Of a DNA stretch of 64,000 bases, positions 24,210 to 33,801 are shown piece after piece. The position numbers were made by a program, and so were the translations under genes. Below the pieces are notes generated by a model. The model made no database searches. It had not been told where the DNA came from and saw only the letters and a list, made by a program, of their open reading frames with translations. Source of the DNA: Collinsella aerofaciens (lineage in GTDB: Bacteria; Actinomycetota; Coriobacteriia; Coriobacteriales; Coriobacteriaceae); assembly GCF_018785265.1 (NCBI RefSeq), contig NZ_WQPK01000036.1:1-64000 (forward strand), in the 5' to 3' direction. Every line of letters starts with the position of its first letter. Within the stretch, counting starts at the first letter, position 1.

Positions 24210-24393
24210 GTGATGCCTTTCTCTTGTTTGCGCTTCACTGTAGCACCCTCGCCGTCCTCAACGCGCCGCGAGCTGTCGTATCATAGTGAGGTTTACAAAC
24301 ATGTGGCTCAAGGCGACCGCGAGGCTTGCCCCGTAAACCGACCGCTGCCGCATACCGTACCGTACGCCCAACCGATCAGGAAGGCAGGAACCA

Positions 24394-27300
24394 ATGGTCT
24401 CTCGTATCTACGTGGAGAAGAAACCCGGGTTCGACGTCGAGGCTCAGCAGCTCAAGGGCGAGCTGACCGAAATTCTCGGCATCAAGGGCATCGAGGCCCT
24501 GAGGATCATCAACCGCTACGACGCCGAGGGCATCGACGAGGAGCTTTTCCGCTCCTGCGTGCCGACCGTCTTTAGCGAGCCCCAGGTCGATGTGACCTAC
24601 GACGAGCTCCCCGCAAGCGATGGCGCCGTCTTTGCCGTCGAATTCCTGCCTGGCCAGTTTGACCAGCGCGCCGACTCCGCCAGCGAGTGCGTGCAGCTCA
24701 TCAGCCAGGGCGAGCGCCCCGCCGTGCGCTCCGCCAAGGTCTATATGATCTCGGGCGCTCTGGACGAAGCCGCCATCGATGCCATCAAGCACTACGTGGT
24801 GAACCCCGTCGAGGCGCGCATCGCCTCGCTCGACCTGCCCGAGACGCTGTACATGGAGACCCCCGAGCCCCAGCCCGTCGAGGTGCTCGACGGCTTCCGC
24901 GAGCTCGACGAGGCCGGCCTTGCCGCCTTTATTTCCGAGCGCGGCCTTGCCATGGACGAGGCGGACATCGCCTTCTGCCAGCAGTACTTCCGCGATGAGG
25001 ACCGCGACCCCACCATCACCGAGATCCGCGTGATCGACACTTATTGGTCCGACCACTGCCGCCACACCACCTTCGGCACCGTCCTGGATGACGTGACGAT
25101 CGACGACGCCGTGGTGCAGCAGGCCTTCGACCGCTACATGGAGATGCGCCACGAACTCGGCCGCGACGCCAAGCCCGTCTGCCTCATGGACATGGGCACC
25201 ATCGGCGCTAAGTACCTTAAGAAGACCGGCGTCATGACCGATGTCGATGAGTCCGAGGAGATCAACGCCTGCACCGTCAAGGTAAAGGTCGATGTCGATG
25301 GCGAGGACCAAGACTGGCTGTTCCTCTTTAAGAACGAGACCCATAACCACCCGACCGAGATCGAGCCCTTCGGCGGTGCCGCCACCTGCGTGGGCGGCGC
25401 CATCCGCGACCCGCTCTCGGGCCGCAGCTATGTGTATCAGGCCATGCGCGTCACCGGCGCCGGCGACCCCACCGTCCCGGTTTCCGAGACGCTCGAGGGC
25501 AAGCTGCCGCAGCGCAAGCTCGTGACCACTGCCGCCGCCGGCTACTCCAGCTACGGCAACCAGATCGGCCTTGCCACCGGTCAGGTCAACGAACTCTATC
25601 ACCCCGGTTACGTGGCCAAGCGCATGGAGGTTGGCGCCGTCGTGGGCGCTACCCCGGCAAACCACGTTCGTCGCGAGTGCCCCGCCCCCACCGACAAGAT
25701 CATCCTGCTGGGCGGCCGCACCGGCCGTGATGGCATCGGTGGCGCCACCGGCTCCTCCAAGACCCAGAACACCGAGTCCATCGAGACCTCGGGTGCCGAG
25801 GTCCAGAAGGGCAACGCCCCGGTCGAGCGCAAGCTGCAGCGCCTGTTCCGCCGCGGCGATGCCTGCCGTCTGATCAAGCGCTGCAACGACTTTGGCGCCG
25901 GCGGTGTCTCGGTCGCCGTGGGCGAGCTTGCCGACGGCCTGTATGTCGACCTTGATACCGTGACCAAGAAGTACGACGGCCTGGACGGCACCGAGCTCGC
26001 TATCTCCGAGTCCCAGGAGCGCATGGCTTGCGCCGTCGCCGACGGTGACGTCGAGGAGTTCATGGGCTACGCCGCCGAGGAAAACCTGGAGGCTACCGTT
26101 ATCGCCGAGGTTACCGCCGAGCCGCGCATGCGCATGGCCTGGAACGGCGTCGCCATCGTCGACCTGTCCCGCGAGTTCCTCAACTCCAACGGCGCACCCA
26201 AGCACCAGGTCGCCCACGTGTGCGCCCGCAGCGTGTGGCAGCCCAGCTGGGCCGGCACCACGCTCACCGAGCGCATGACCTCGCTTGTCACCGACCTCAA
26301 CGTCGCTTCCAACAAGGGCCTTTCCGAGCGCTTCGACTCCACCATCGGCGCCGCGACCGTGCTCATGCCCTTTGGCGGCAAGACGCAGCTCACCCCGAGC
26401 TCGGCCATGGTCGCCAAGTTCCCCGTGGACGGCGAGACCACCACGGCGAGTGCCATGGCATGGGGCTTCAACCCCTATCTGATGGAGGCCGACCAGTTTG
26501 CGGGCGCCTACCTGTCCGTGGTCGAGTCCATCGCCAAGCTCGTTGCCGCCGGCTTTGAGCACAAGCGCGCCTACCTCTCCTTCCAGGAGTACTTCGAGCG
26601 CCTGCGCACCGAGGCCGAGCGTTGGGGCAAGCCCATGGCTGCCGTCCTGGGTGCCCTCATGGCCCAGGTCGACCTGGGTGCCGGCGCCATCGGCGGCAAG
26701 GACTCCATGAGCGGTTCGTTTGAGGACGAGGCCGGCGAGCTCAACGTTCCGCCGACCCTGATCAGCTTCGCCGTCGCCGTGGGCAGGGCCGCCCGTGCCG
26801 TCTCGCCCGAATTCAAGGGCCTCACGCACCGCGTCGTCCGCATCGCCCCCGCCACCTATGGCGAGGACTACCGTCCCGACGCTCAGCAGCTGCTCGCCGC
26901 GTTTGACACCGTCGAGGCGCTCACCGCCACCGGCGACGCCCTGGCCGTCTCCACGCCCGGCTACGGCTGCGGCGCCGAGAGCCTCTTTAAGATGTGCGTC
27001 GGCAACCAGATCGGTTTCGAGCTTGCCGAGGATGTGGACGTGGAGAGCCTCTTCACCCCGCTCTACGGCAGCTTTATCGTCGAGCTCGCCGAGGATGCCG
27101 AGCTGCCCGAGGTCGCCGACGGCGTTGTCGTCGAGCCCCTGGGCACCACCGTCGAGGGCTATGTCATCGATACCGGCTCCGAGGTCATCGAGCTCTCCGA
27201 GCTCCAGGAGGCCTGGGAGAGCGGTATCGAGGGCGTCTTTGCCTACCGCAGCGCCGGCGAGACCGCCGAGGTCGAGACCATCGACTTCCGCGCCAAGGAT

Positions 27301-28140
27301 ATCCACGTGTACGGCGGCGCCAAGATCGCCCGCCCGCGCGTGATCATCCCCGTGTTCCCCGGCAACAACTGCGAGTACGACAGCGCCCGCGCCTTCCGTG
27401 CCGCCGGCGCCGAGGCCGACACCTACGTGATCAACAACCTCACGCCCGAGGCCGTCGCCGAGAGCACCCACGAGCTTGCCCGCCGCATCCGTGCAAGCCA
27501 GATCGTCATGATCCCCGGCGGCTTCTCGGGCGGCGACGAGCCCGATGGCTCCGCCAAGTTCATCACGGCGTTCTTCCGCGCTCCCGAGGTCACCGAGGCA
27601 GTCCGCGACCTGCTCAAGGCCCGCGATGGCCTGATGCTGGGCATCTGCAACGGCTTCCAGGCCCTGGTCAAGCTTGGCCTGGTGCCCTACGGCGACATCG
27701 TCGATGCCACGCCCGATGCCCCCACGCTGACGTTCAACACCATCGGTCGCCATCAGAGCCGTCTGGTGCGTACCCGTATCTCGTCCAACCTGTCCCCGTG
27801 GCTGTCGCAGTGCAGCCTGGACGACCCCTACACCGTCGCCATCAGCCACGGCGAGGGCCGCTTTGTCGCCAACGACGAGGTGCTCGCACAGCTGATCGCA
27901 AACGGCCAGGTCGCCACGCAGTACGTAGGCGAGGACGGCAAACCGAGCATGGACCTTTCCGTCAACCCCAACGGCTCCGCACTGGCCATCGAGGGCATCA
28001 CGAGCCCCGACGGCCGCGTTCTGGGCAAGATGGGCCATGCCGAGCGCCGCGGCGACAACCTGTACCGCAACGTGCCCGAGCATGTCCCCGGCGATAAGTT
28101 CATGCCGATCTTTGAGAGCGGCGTGGCCTACTTCGCTTAA
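24394..28140 (+). CDS. purL: Phosphoribosylformylglycinamidine synthase, one-chain form
   Basis: It converts FGAR, glutamine and ATP to FGAM in purine synthesis. At 1248 residues it is the large type carrying both synthetase and glutaminase, unlike the PurS/PurQ/PurL three-part enzyme of many Gram-positive bacteria. It shows VIDTYWSDHCRHTTF, NETHNHPTEIEPFGG (about 310-325), the second GGKDSMSGSFE half, and a C-terminal class I amidotransferase domain (PGNNCEYDS, catalytic Cys in LGICNGFQAL near 1085, SHGEGRF). A GGAAGGCAGGA motif precedes the ATG. A strong terminator follows. No other pur genes are adjacent. Confidence 0.97.
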   Translation: MVSRIYVEKKPGFDVEAQQLKGELTEILGIKGIEALRIINRYDAEGIDEELFRSCVPTVFSEPQVDVTYDELPASDGAVFAVEFLPGQFDQRADSASECVQLISQGERPAVRSAKVYMISGALDEAAIDAIKHYVVNPVEARIASLDLPETLYMETPEPQPVEVLDGFRELDEAGLAAFISERGLAMDEADIAFCQQYFRDEDRDPTITEIRVIDTYWSDHCRHTTFGTVLDDVTIDDAVVQQAFDRYMEMRHELGRDAKPVCLMDMGTIGAKYLKKTGVMTDVDESEEINACTVKVKVDVDGEDQDWLFLFKNETHNHPTEIEPFGGAATCVGGAIRDPLSGRSYVYQAMRVTGAGDPTVPVSETLEGKLPQRKLVTTAAAGYSSYGNQIGLATGQVNELYHPGYVAKRMEVGAVVGATPANHVRRECPAPTDKIILLGGRTGRDGIGGATGSSKTQNTESIETSGAEVQKGNAPVERKLQRLFRRGDACRLIKRCNDFGAGGVSVAVGELADGLYVDLDTVTKKYDGLDGTELAISESQERMACAVADGDVEEFMGYAAEENLEATVIAEVTAEPRMRMAWNGVAIVDLSREFLNSNGAPKHQVAHVCARSVWQPSWAGTTLTERMTSLVTDLNVASNKGLSERFDSTIGAATVLMPFGGKTQLTPSSAMVAKFPVDGETTTASAMAWGFNPYLMEADQFAGAYLSVVESIAKLVAAGFEHKRAYLSFQEYFERLRTEAERWGKPMAAVLGALMAQVDLGAGAIGGKDSMSGSFEDEAGELNVPPTLISFAVAVGRAARAVSPEFKGLTHRVVRIAPATYGEDYRPDAQQLLAAFDTVEALTATGDALAVSTPGYGCGAESLFKMCVGNQIGFELAEDVDVESLFTPLYGSFIVELAEDAELPEVADGVVVEPLGTTVEGYVIDTGSEVIELSELQEAWESGIEGVFAYRSAGETAEVETIDFRAKDIHVYGGAKIARPRVIIPVFPGNNCEYDSARAFRAAGAEADTYVINNLTPEAVAESTHELARRIRASQIVMIPGGFSGGDEPDGSAKFITAFFRAPEVTEAVRDLLKARDGLMLGICNGFQALVKLGLVPYGDIVDATPDAPTLTFNTIGRHQSRLVRTRISSNLSPWLSQCSLDDPYTVAISHGEGRFVANDEVLAQLIANGQVATQYVGEDGKPSMDLSVNPNGSALAIEGITSPDGRVLGKMGHAERRGDNLYRNVPEHVPGDKFMPIFESGVAYFA

Positions 28141-28177
28141 TGCGTCCCATCGGGTACAATCCCCTCGGGTAATAACA

Positions 28178-28212
28178 CCCGCCACCGGCACACCCGGTGG
28201 CGGGTTCTTTTT
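28178..28212 (+). terminator. Terminator of purL
   Basis: A CCCGCCACCGG/CCGGTGGCGGG hairpin is followed by TTCTTTTTT. Confidence 0.93.
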
Positions 28213-28238
28213 TGCTTCGCGCATACAGGAAGGACATC

Positions 28239-29174
28239 ATGGAAAGCCGCAAGCCGTATCTCGCCACCCTGCCCGGACTCATCCTGGGCTGCCTCGTCTG
28301 CTGCGCGCTCTGGGGGTCGGCTTTCCCCTGCATCAAGATCGGTTACGGGCTCTTTGGCATCCCCGCGCACGATTGCGCCTCACAGCTGCTCTTTGCGGGC
28401 TTGCGCTTCACGCTTGCCGGCGCCCTGGTTATCGTTGGGATGAGTGCGGCCCAGCGCCGTCCACTCGTTCCGCAGGCTCGCGACATCAAGCCCATCTTTG
28501 TCCTGTCGCTCTTCCAGACTATCGGGCAGTACTTCTTTTTCTACCTGGGACTCTCGCGCGCCAGCGCCATGTCGAGTTCCATCATCGAGGCCAGCGCCAA
28601 CTTCCTCGCAATCCTCTTTGCCGCCTTGGCATTTCACACCGAGAAGCTCAATACGGCCAAGGTGCTTGGCTGTGTGCTGGGCTTTACCGGCGTCGCGCTC
28701 GTCAACCTTTCGGGCGCGGACGGCACCTTTGGCTTTACGCTCGACGGCGAGGGCTTTATCTTGGCTTCCACTGTTGCAGGCGCCCTATCGACCTGCCTGA
28801 TCGGCATCTTCTCGCGCGAGCACGACGGCGTCTTGCTTGCCGGGTGGCAGTTTTTAGTCGGTGGCGTGGTCCTTACCGCCATCGGGTTTTTGATGGGCGG
28901 CACGTTGTCCCCCACCGAAATCGCCCCCGCCATCGCGCTCATCATTTATATGGCGCTCATTTCCGCCGTCGCGTACTCGCTGTGGTCGCGCCTGCTTGCC
29001 GTCAACCCCGTCAGCCGCGTCTCGGTCTTTGGGTTTATGAACCCCGTCTTTGGTGTGGTGCTGAGCGCGCTGCTGCTCGGCGAGGGCGCTGGCACGAGCC
29101 CCGTCACCGTACTTGTTGCCCTGCTCTTGGTCTGCAGCGGCATCATCATTGTCAACAAACCTAAAAAGGCCTAG
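28239..29174 (+). CDS. EamA-family (DMT) transporter
   Basis: The 311-residue protein has about ten membrane helices in two repeated EamA halves. Typical markers are CALWGSAFPCIKIG near the start, SIIEASANFLAILFAALAF at the end of the first half, and RVSVFGFMNPVFGVVLSALLLGE in the second. The family exports metabolites or drugs; the substrate is unknown. The ATG at 28239 has AGGAAGGA upstream, in preference to an earlier in-frame start at 28197 inside the purL terminator. A terminator follows at 29322. Confidence 0.9.
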   Translation: MESRKPYLATLPGLILGCLVCCALWGSAFPCIKIGYGLFGIPAHDCASQLLFAGLRFTLAGALVIVGMSAAQRRPLVPQARDIKPIFVLSLFQTIGQYFFFYLGLSRASAMSSSIIEASANFLAILFAALAFHTEKLNTAKVLGCVLGFTGVALVNLSGADGTFGFTLDGEGFILASTVAGALSTCLIGIFSREHDGVLLAGWQFLVGGVVLTAIGFLMGGTLSPTEIAPAIALIIYMALISAVAYSLWSRLLAVNPVSRVSVFGFMNPVFGVVLSALLLGEGAGTSPVTVLVALLLVCSGIIIVNKPKKA

Positions 29175-29321
29175 CGAGCTCACCTTTTTAGAGAGGGTGT
29201 TCGCAAACTTTAGCTTAATGGAGCACACTGGTTCTCGTTGATTTCGTACCGAGTCGCGGCGGCAGACGCCCGTCTTGCCGCACCGCGCCTGGGCATTATG
29301 GCCGGTGGCCCCCACAAACGC

Positions 29322-29362
29322 AAAAAGGGGCGCACGACCACCACGGTCGTGTGCCCCTTTTC
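29322..29362. terminator. Bidirectional terminator between EamA gene and GGDEF gene
   Basis: The stem AAAAAGGGGCGCACGACC/GGTCGTGTGCCCCTTTT is flanked by A and T tracts and sits between convergent genes. It abuts the GGDEF stop codon. Confidence 0.92.
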
Positions 29363-30504
29363 CTAGCGTATCTGGACGCCGGCCTTCTTTTTCTCGGCCT
29401 TGACGCGGTAGAGCTCCGCGTCGGCAGCGCGAAGCAAGTCTTGCCAGGTATCGACGCCGTCACCGACCCGTGCGTAGCCGATGGACATCCGCAACAGATA
29501 CGGCACCTCGGCGCGCGCGAGCTCGTCGTTGATTGCCGCGCACAGACGTATGATGTCCTGTTCCGCTGCCGCCTTTTGAAGGACTACGAACTCATCGCCG
29601 CCATAACGTGCGATAAAGCTGCCAGACGCCGTGCAGACCTTTTGAGCGCAGCAGATAAGACCTGAAGAGCATGATCACCCTCCACATGTCCATAGCGATC
29701 GTTAATCTGCTTAAAGCCGTCAGCGTCCATCATGAGAAGATACACATCGTCCGTATGACCAACATTTGAGAAGAGCGACAGCATATAGGTCTCAAAACGG
29801 TTGCGATTGTTGAGGCCAGTCAACGGGTCGGTCGAGATGAGCTGCTCCTGGCAGATGATATAGAGCAGCAACATGCTAATCATTATGCCGACACAAAGGC
29901 CAGGCACCGAGTATACGATCTGAAAGGTACCGCCCACCAGGGCCGGAATGGCGAAAAATGCTAAGGTTCGATAGATAGCCTTCGTCTGCAGGCTCCCGAC
30001 CCTGCGAGATTGCACAAACGCATGCAGGGACGTATGTATAACGTAACAGTAGCTGACAATGGGCTGGATCATATAGGCAAAGCCGCGACGATACACGCCC
30101 TGCGAATCGATATAGAACAGGGCGTGCGTCCAGTAACTGGTAAAAGCCAGCACGACCACCAGAGCCGTGGGCAACGTTACAAGCACCACCCTATAGCGCG
30201 AGGTCACAAGGTGAGAGCCCTGCATCGTCTCGGAATAGATAAACCAAATGAGACACGCGATGGCGAAGAGCGAAAACGAAACCGCGTTGGAAATCCAGTT
30301 GGCTGCAATGCCCAACGTGCCGTCCACACCATCCGAAAGCGTCCAGATCATATCGAAGAAAATGTAGGCAGCAGACGTGTAGCCCAGCATGCTAAACAAA
30401 AGCTGCTGGGTGCTCGAGAACAGGGAGCGACGGCTTCGTACGGCAAGCCCGATAAGAACAATCATGCATAGCAGGAATATCTCAATCTTGAGTGCCTTAA
30501 CCAC
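29363..30504 (-). pseudogene. Membrane GGDEF protein (diguanylate cyclase-like) with a frameshift
   Basis: The first part (to about 29640) encodes seven or eight membrane helices and the start of a GGDEF domain (STDPLTGLNNRNRFETYM, LMMDADGFKQINDRYGH). The second part, in the -1 frame, completes it with ARYGGDEFVVL, RMSIGYARVG and ADAELYRVKAEKK, stopping at 29363. The break lies at a run of four A's on the minus strand (29640-29643); a fifth A would restore ALKKVCTASG. So this is a one-base deletion or a sequence error. An intact protein would make c-di-GMP. A GTG at 30504 with GGGAGGG upstream is the likely start. Confidence 0.85.
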
Positions 30505-30604
30505 TAGACGCCCTCCCTTCAATATCCAAGTGGTCAGAATCGCCCGATTCGTGTCTGGGCAATAAACGCCCCTTTCTCCGCAGGGGTAAGGGGAATAATA
30601 GCAG

Positions 30605-30646
30605 AGCGCCCGAACGTCACTGCAAGACAGCTCTCGTTCGGGCGCT
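30605..30646 (-). terminator. Hairpin downstream of kdgT
   Basis: A perfect 12-bp stem AGCGCCCGAACG/CGTTCGGGCGCT with an 18-base loop lies just past the kdgT stop on the minus strand. The T tail is weak (CTGCTATTATT). Confidence 0.6.
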
Positions 30647-30692
30647 CAAACGGCGCGAGTTGCACGCCGGAATCATTGATGGGTATCGATTG

Positions 30693-31715
30693 CTACTCGC
30701 CATCGATGTCGGCCGCGACAGCCTCCTCGATGGCCTCGACACCGGCAGGCGACAGGTCTTCCTTGCCCTGGCAGAACTTCTTATCGACCCAGCCGGTCAG
30801 AATCGGGGCCATGATTGCCGTGATGATGACGGCGGTGGCGATCTGCGCATACGCGGTGGGCGCAAGCTCGGCATAGCGCGGAGCGACCTCGGCGAGGGCG
30901 ACCGGCGTGGTCATGGCCGTGCCGGCAATGGTGGAGCATGCCACAGCCGCCTTACCGTTGCCGCCACACAAGCGCTCGAAGGCAAAGGTAATAGGACCGA
31001 CGATAAAGAGCGTGATGAGGCCCAGCAGGATACCCGAAATACCGCCGGTGATAAAGCTCGAAAGGCTCATGGACGCACCGAGCTGAAAGCCGATAACGGC
31101 GATCGCGGGATTGGCGCCGGGGACCAGCAGGTTCTTGATAAACGGGAACAAGTTGCCCAGGACTATGCCGATAACGAGCGGCAGGATGGATCCGATGATG
31201 GTGCCGACGGGGATGTTGGCGAGACCCGAAACACCAAGGATGATCATCGTGACGGCGGGGCCGGCCGTAAAGAACAGGATACCGACAGCGCCCTGCTCGG
31301 ACTCATCGCCGAACTCGCCCATGATGCCCGTATAGAGCGCCATGTTGCAAAACGTAATGCCGCCGATGATGGAAACCGAACTCAGGCCTAAAAAGTTATC
31401 GTTAAAGAAGTACGCGACGCCCAGACCCAGCGCGGCTGCCACTACAAGCTTAGGAATCAGCACGACGATGCCGGTCTTGATGGCGCCCGGCGTGGACTTA
31501 AAGCTGATGCCGGCGCCCACGAACAGCAAGATCGCGGCAACGATGGTGTTGGAGCCACCGCGGCAGGCAGCCGTAAAGAAGCCGCCGACCTCAAAGACCT
31601 GCGGGCAGAAGGTATTGAGCAAAAGGCCGACGATCATGGGATAGATCATGATGTCGCCCGGGATACGCGGGACCTTGAATTTCTTTTGCTCGTTGGCGGT
31701 CGCTTCCTGTGCCAT
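30693..31715 (-). CDS. kdgT: 2-keto-3-deoxygluconate permease
   Basis: The 340-residue protein has about ten membrane segments and matches KdgT: KVPRIPGDIMIYPMIVGLLLNT near the start, RGGSNTIVAAILLFVGAGI, ITFCNMALYTGIMGEFG, and AGTAMTTPVALAEVAP late. It takes up the pectin or glucuronate breakdown product 2-keto-3-deoxygluconate with H+. No KDG kinase or aldolase is nearby in this window. The ATG at 31715 has GGGGG upstream, in preference to an in-frame ATG at 31745. Confidence 0.92.
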   Translation of the reverse strand: MAQEATANEQKKFKVPRIPGDIMIYPMIVGLLLNTFCPQVFEVGGFFTAACRGGSNTIVAAILLFVGAGISFKSTPGAIKTGIVVLIPKLVVAAALGLGVAYFFNDNFLGLSSVSIIGGITFCNMALYTGIMGEFGDESEQGAVGILFFTAGPAVTMIILGVSGLANIPVGTIIGSILPLVIGIVLGNLFPFIKNLLVPGANPAIAVIGFQLGASMSLSSFITGGISGILLGLITLFIVGPITFAFERLCGGNGKAAVACSTIAGTAMTTPVALAEVAPRYAELAPTAYAQIATAVIITAIMAPILTGWVDKKFCQGKEDLSPAGVEAIEEAVAADIDGE

Positions 31716-31856
31716 GAAACCCCCATTTCCGTTGACGCAGAACAAAAGCCCACGTCACGCTTTGCTACAGTAAAGTTTGACCATGGTACCAGAAGAAGCA
31801 GACCGCCTCGGTGAGAAATTCGATTCGTTAGGCCGGGACGATAACGCGTCCTGCTC

Positions 31857-32180
31857 CTATACGAGGCTCAAAACGATATAGAACACGATGCCCGAAACGC
31901 AGCACCACAACATCGACTTTGTCTTGATTGCCACCGCCACGACGCCGGCGGCCGCAATCCAGGGAACCAAGGCAGGCCAGAGTCCCGCGTCGAACGCGCC
32001 GGGGCTCACCAAGTCGTTGGCGACCAGCGCGGCAAAGGCAGCGGGCGGGATATAGCCCAGGGCCTCGGTAATACGGGGCGACAGGGTCCGCCCGCGCAAG
32101 GCGAACGCCGGCGCGATGCGAAAGAACGCGATAGCAGCCCACGACGACAGCCACAGAACCAAGAACTCGTTAACGGGCAT
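31857..32180 (-). CDS. azlD: AzlD family branched-chain amino acid export subunit
   Basis: This small membrane protein of 107 residues (MPVNEFLVLWLSSWAAIAFF...) has about four hydrophobic segments and the AzlD pattern RGRTLSPRITEALGYIPPAAFAALVANDL. AzlC and AzlD together export branched-chain amino acids or related compounds. The start overlaps the azlC stop by 11 bases, which also explains why the frame appears longer upstream. Confidence 0.9.
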   Translation of the reverse strand: MPVNEFLVLWLSSWAAIAFFRIAPAFALRGRTLSPRITEALGYIPPAAFAALVANDLVSPGAFDAGLWPALVPWIAAAGVVAVAIKTKSMLWCCVSGIVFYIVLSLV

Positions 32181-32862
32181 CGCGGGCACCTCTTCCGTCA
32201 AATACAGCATCGCACGCCAGCGCAATGGCAATGCCGACCACGACGCTTGCCGGCACGGCAATATTCGCGAGGCCCAAGAACTTGCATGCGGCGACGGACA
32301 CCGCGCCCGAAACCGCCGCGACAACGTTACCGCGCGACAGCCGCTGCGAAAAGAGCAGGCAGATAAAGAGCGAGGTGCAGACAAAGGCTGCAATGGCGGT
32401 GGGAACATCGACAACGGCGCCGACGATGGCGCCCATCGTACACGAAACGCCCCATGTTGCGATGAGGATCACGTTGAGCACAAAGGACTCGCGCGGGCCC
32501 CAATCCTCCCCCTCAATCAGCTTGGCAAGCGAGATGCCATATGCCTCCTCGGTAAGTGTCGCGGCGACGGCCAGCGTCTGGCGCTTCGAGGCACCCCTCA
32601 GATGCGGCGCGATCGATGCCGAGTAAAGTGCAAAACGCGAGGAGATGGCGGCAACGCTCGCGACGATCGATGCTGCAGGTACGCCCGCCAGCCAAAGATT
32701 GCAGATCATAAACTGGCCGCTGCCCGTCACAAACGTGCTGCTCAGGGCAAAGACCATCCAGGGCTCCATTCCCGTCTGCCCCATGATCATTCCGCACGGC
32801 GCGCCTATTGCAACATAGGTAAGCATCACCGGCCAGACGGTTCTAACGATTTTGAGCACCAT
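32170..32862 (-). CDS. azlC: AzlC family branched-chain amino acid export permease
   Basis: The 230-residue membrane protein has the AzlC blocks GAPCGMIMGQTGMEPWMVF, GSGQFMICNLW and SRFALYSASIAPHL. It pairs with AzlD, encoded next. With the Liv importer nearby, the cell has both uptake and export routes for this class of amino acids. An AGGATGAG motif precedes the ATG at 32862; the frame is open to 32931. Confidence 0.92.
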   Translation of the reverse strand: MVLKIVRTVWPVMLTYVAIGAPCGMIMGQTGMEPWMVFALSSTFVTGSGQFMICNLWLAGVPAASIVASVAAISSRFALYSASIAPHLRGASKRQTLAVAATLTEEAYGISLAKLIEGEDWGPRESFVLNVILIATWGVSCTMGAIVGAVVDVPTAIAAFVCTSLFICLLFSQRLSRGNVVAAVSGAVSVAACKFLGLANIAVPASVVVGIAIALACDAVFDGRGARDAR

Positions 32863-32988
32863 ACGCTTCTCATCCTGACAAGGTCTCCGAGCCGCATGTA
32901 GCGATACGGCAGAATCATCATCCGACAGCAACCGAGTTCACCTACAATTGCCACCGGATCGAAAGACACAACTTTTTAGGAAGTCATT

Positions 32989-33801
32989 ATGACAGCTATC
33001 GATCGAGACCGGGCGCGCGCGGCCTTCAAAAGCTACACCGATGCCTACGACGCCACCAACCCACGTATCGCGCTCAAAATCGAGCATACGTACCACGTGG
33101 CCGAGGCATGCGATGCCGTAGCGCGCGAGCAGGGCTGGTCGTCAGAAGATATTGACCTGGCATGGCTTTGCGGCCTGCTACACGATATGGGCCGCTTTGA
33201 GCAGCTGCAACGCTGGGACACCTTTAAGGACGCCGAGAGCATGAGCCATGCGGCGCTGGGCATCGAGGTCCTCTTTGGCGAGAATCCCGCCGATGCACCC
33301 GCCGTAACGAGCATCCGCGACTTTATCGATGACCCGGCAGAAGATGAGCTCATCCGAGCGAGCATTGCCTATCACAGCGATTTCCGCCTACCCGCGCAGC
33401 TCGACGTGCGCACGCGGAGCTTCTGCGATATCGTGCGCGATGGTGACAAGATCGACATTATGCGCACCATCGCCGACAGCACCGTCGAGACCATCCTTAA
33501 GGTGGACGAGAAGACGTTTCTCGGCAGCCGCTTCTCGTCGCCAACACTTGCCGCCTTTGACGAGCGCCGCTGCGTCGCACGCGCTGAACGCAATGAGCCC
33601 GCAGACTACCTGGTGGGACTCATCTGCTTTATGTTTGAGCTCGTCTATCCAGCGAGCCGCGCGCTGGCGCGCGAGCAGGGCGATATCCACCGCCTGCTCG
33701 ACGCGCCCTTTGGCATTACGCACCCCTTTACCGATCCCGCCACGCAAGCGACCTGGGAGCGCCTAAAGGACGAGATGCGCGACTGGCTGGCGCGCGCCTA
33801 G
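32989..33801 (+). CDS. HD-domain phosphohydrolase-like protein
   Basis: The 270-residue soluble protein has an HD-type metal site: HTYHVAEACDAVA, then the HD pair in CGLLHDMGRFEQLQ, ASIAYHSDFRL and a late Asp in DIVRDGDKIDIM. HD proteins hydrolyse nucleotides or phosphoesters; the substrate is unknown. AGGAAG lies upstream of the ATG. Its TAG stop and the stop of the convergent etfA share the four bases CTAG, leaving no room for a terminator. Confidence 0.88.
   Translation: MTAIDRDRARAAFKSYTDAYDATNPRIALKIEHTYHVAEACDAVAREQGWSSEDIDLAWLCGLLHDMGRFEQLQRWDTFKDAESMSHAALGIEVLFGENPADAPAVTSIRDFIDDPAEDELIRASIAYHSDFRLPAQLDVRTRSFCDIVRDGDKIDIMRTIADSTVETILKVDEKTFLGSRFSSPTLAAFDERRCVARAERNEPADYLVGLICFMFELVYPASRALAREQGDIHRLLDAPFGITHPFTDPATQATWERLKDEMRDWLARA

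Noticed and set aside
24376-28224. Minus-strand open frame of 1282 codons opposite purL
   Set aside because: Shadow of purL codon bias: the frame is highly repetitive in G, A, V, L and D, has no recognisable domain, and the plus strand encodes the clear enzyme.
29640-29643. Programmed -1 frameshift in the GGDEF gene
   Set aside because: The site CTC AAA AGG is not a good slippery heptamer and no downstream stimulatory structure was evident; a simple indel is more likely.
31828-32154. Minus-strand frame of 108 codons overlapping azlD
   Set aside because: Arg- and Gly-rich shadow; azlD in the neighbouring frame has the expected membrane helices and family motifs.
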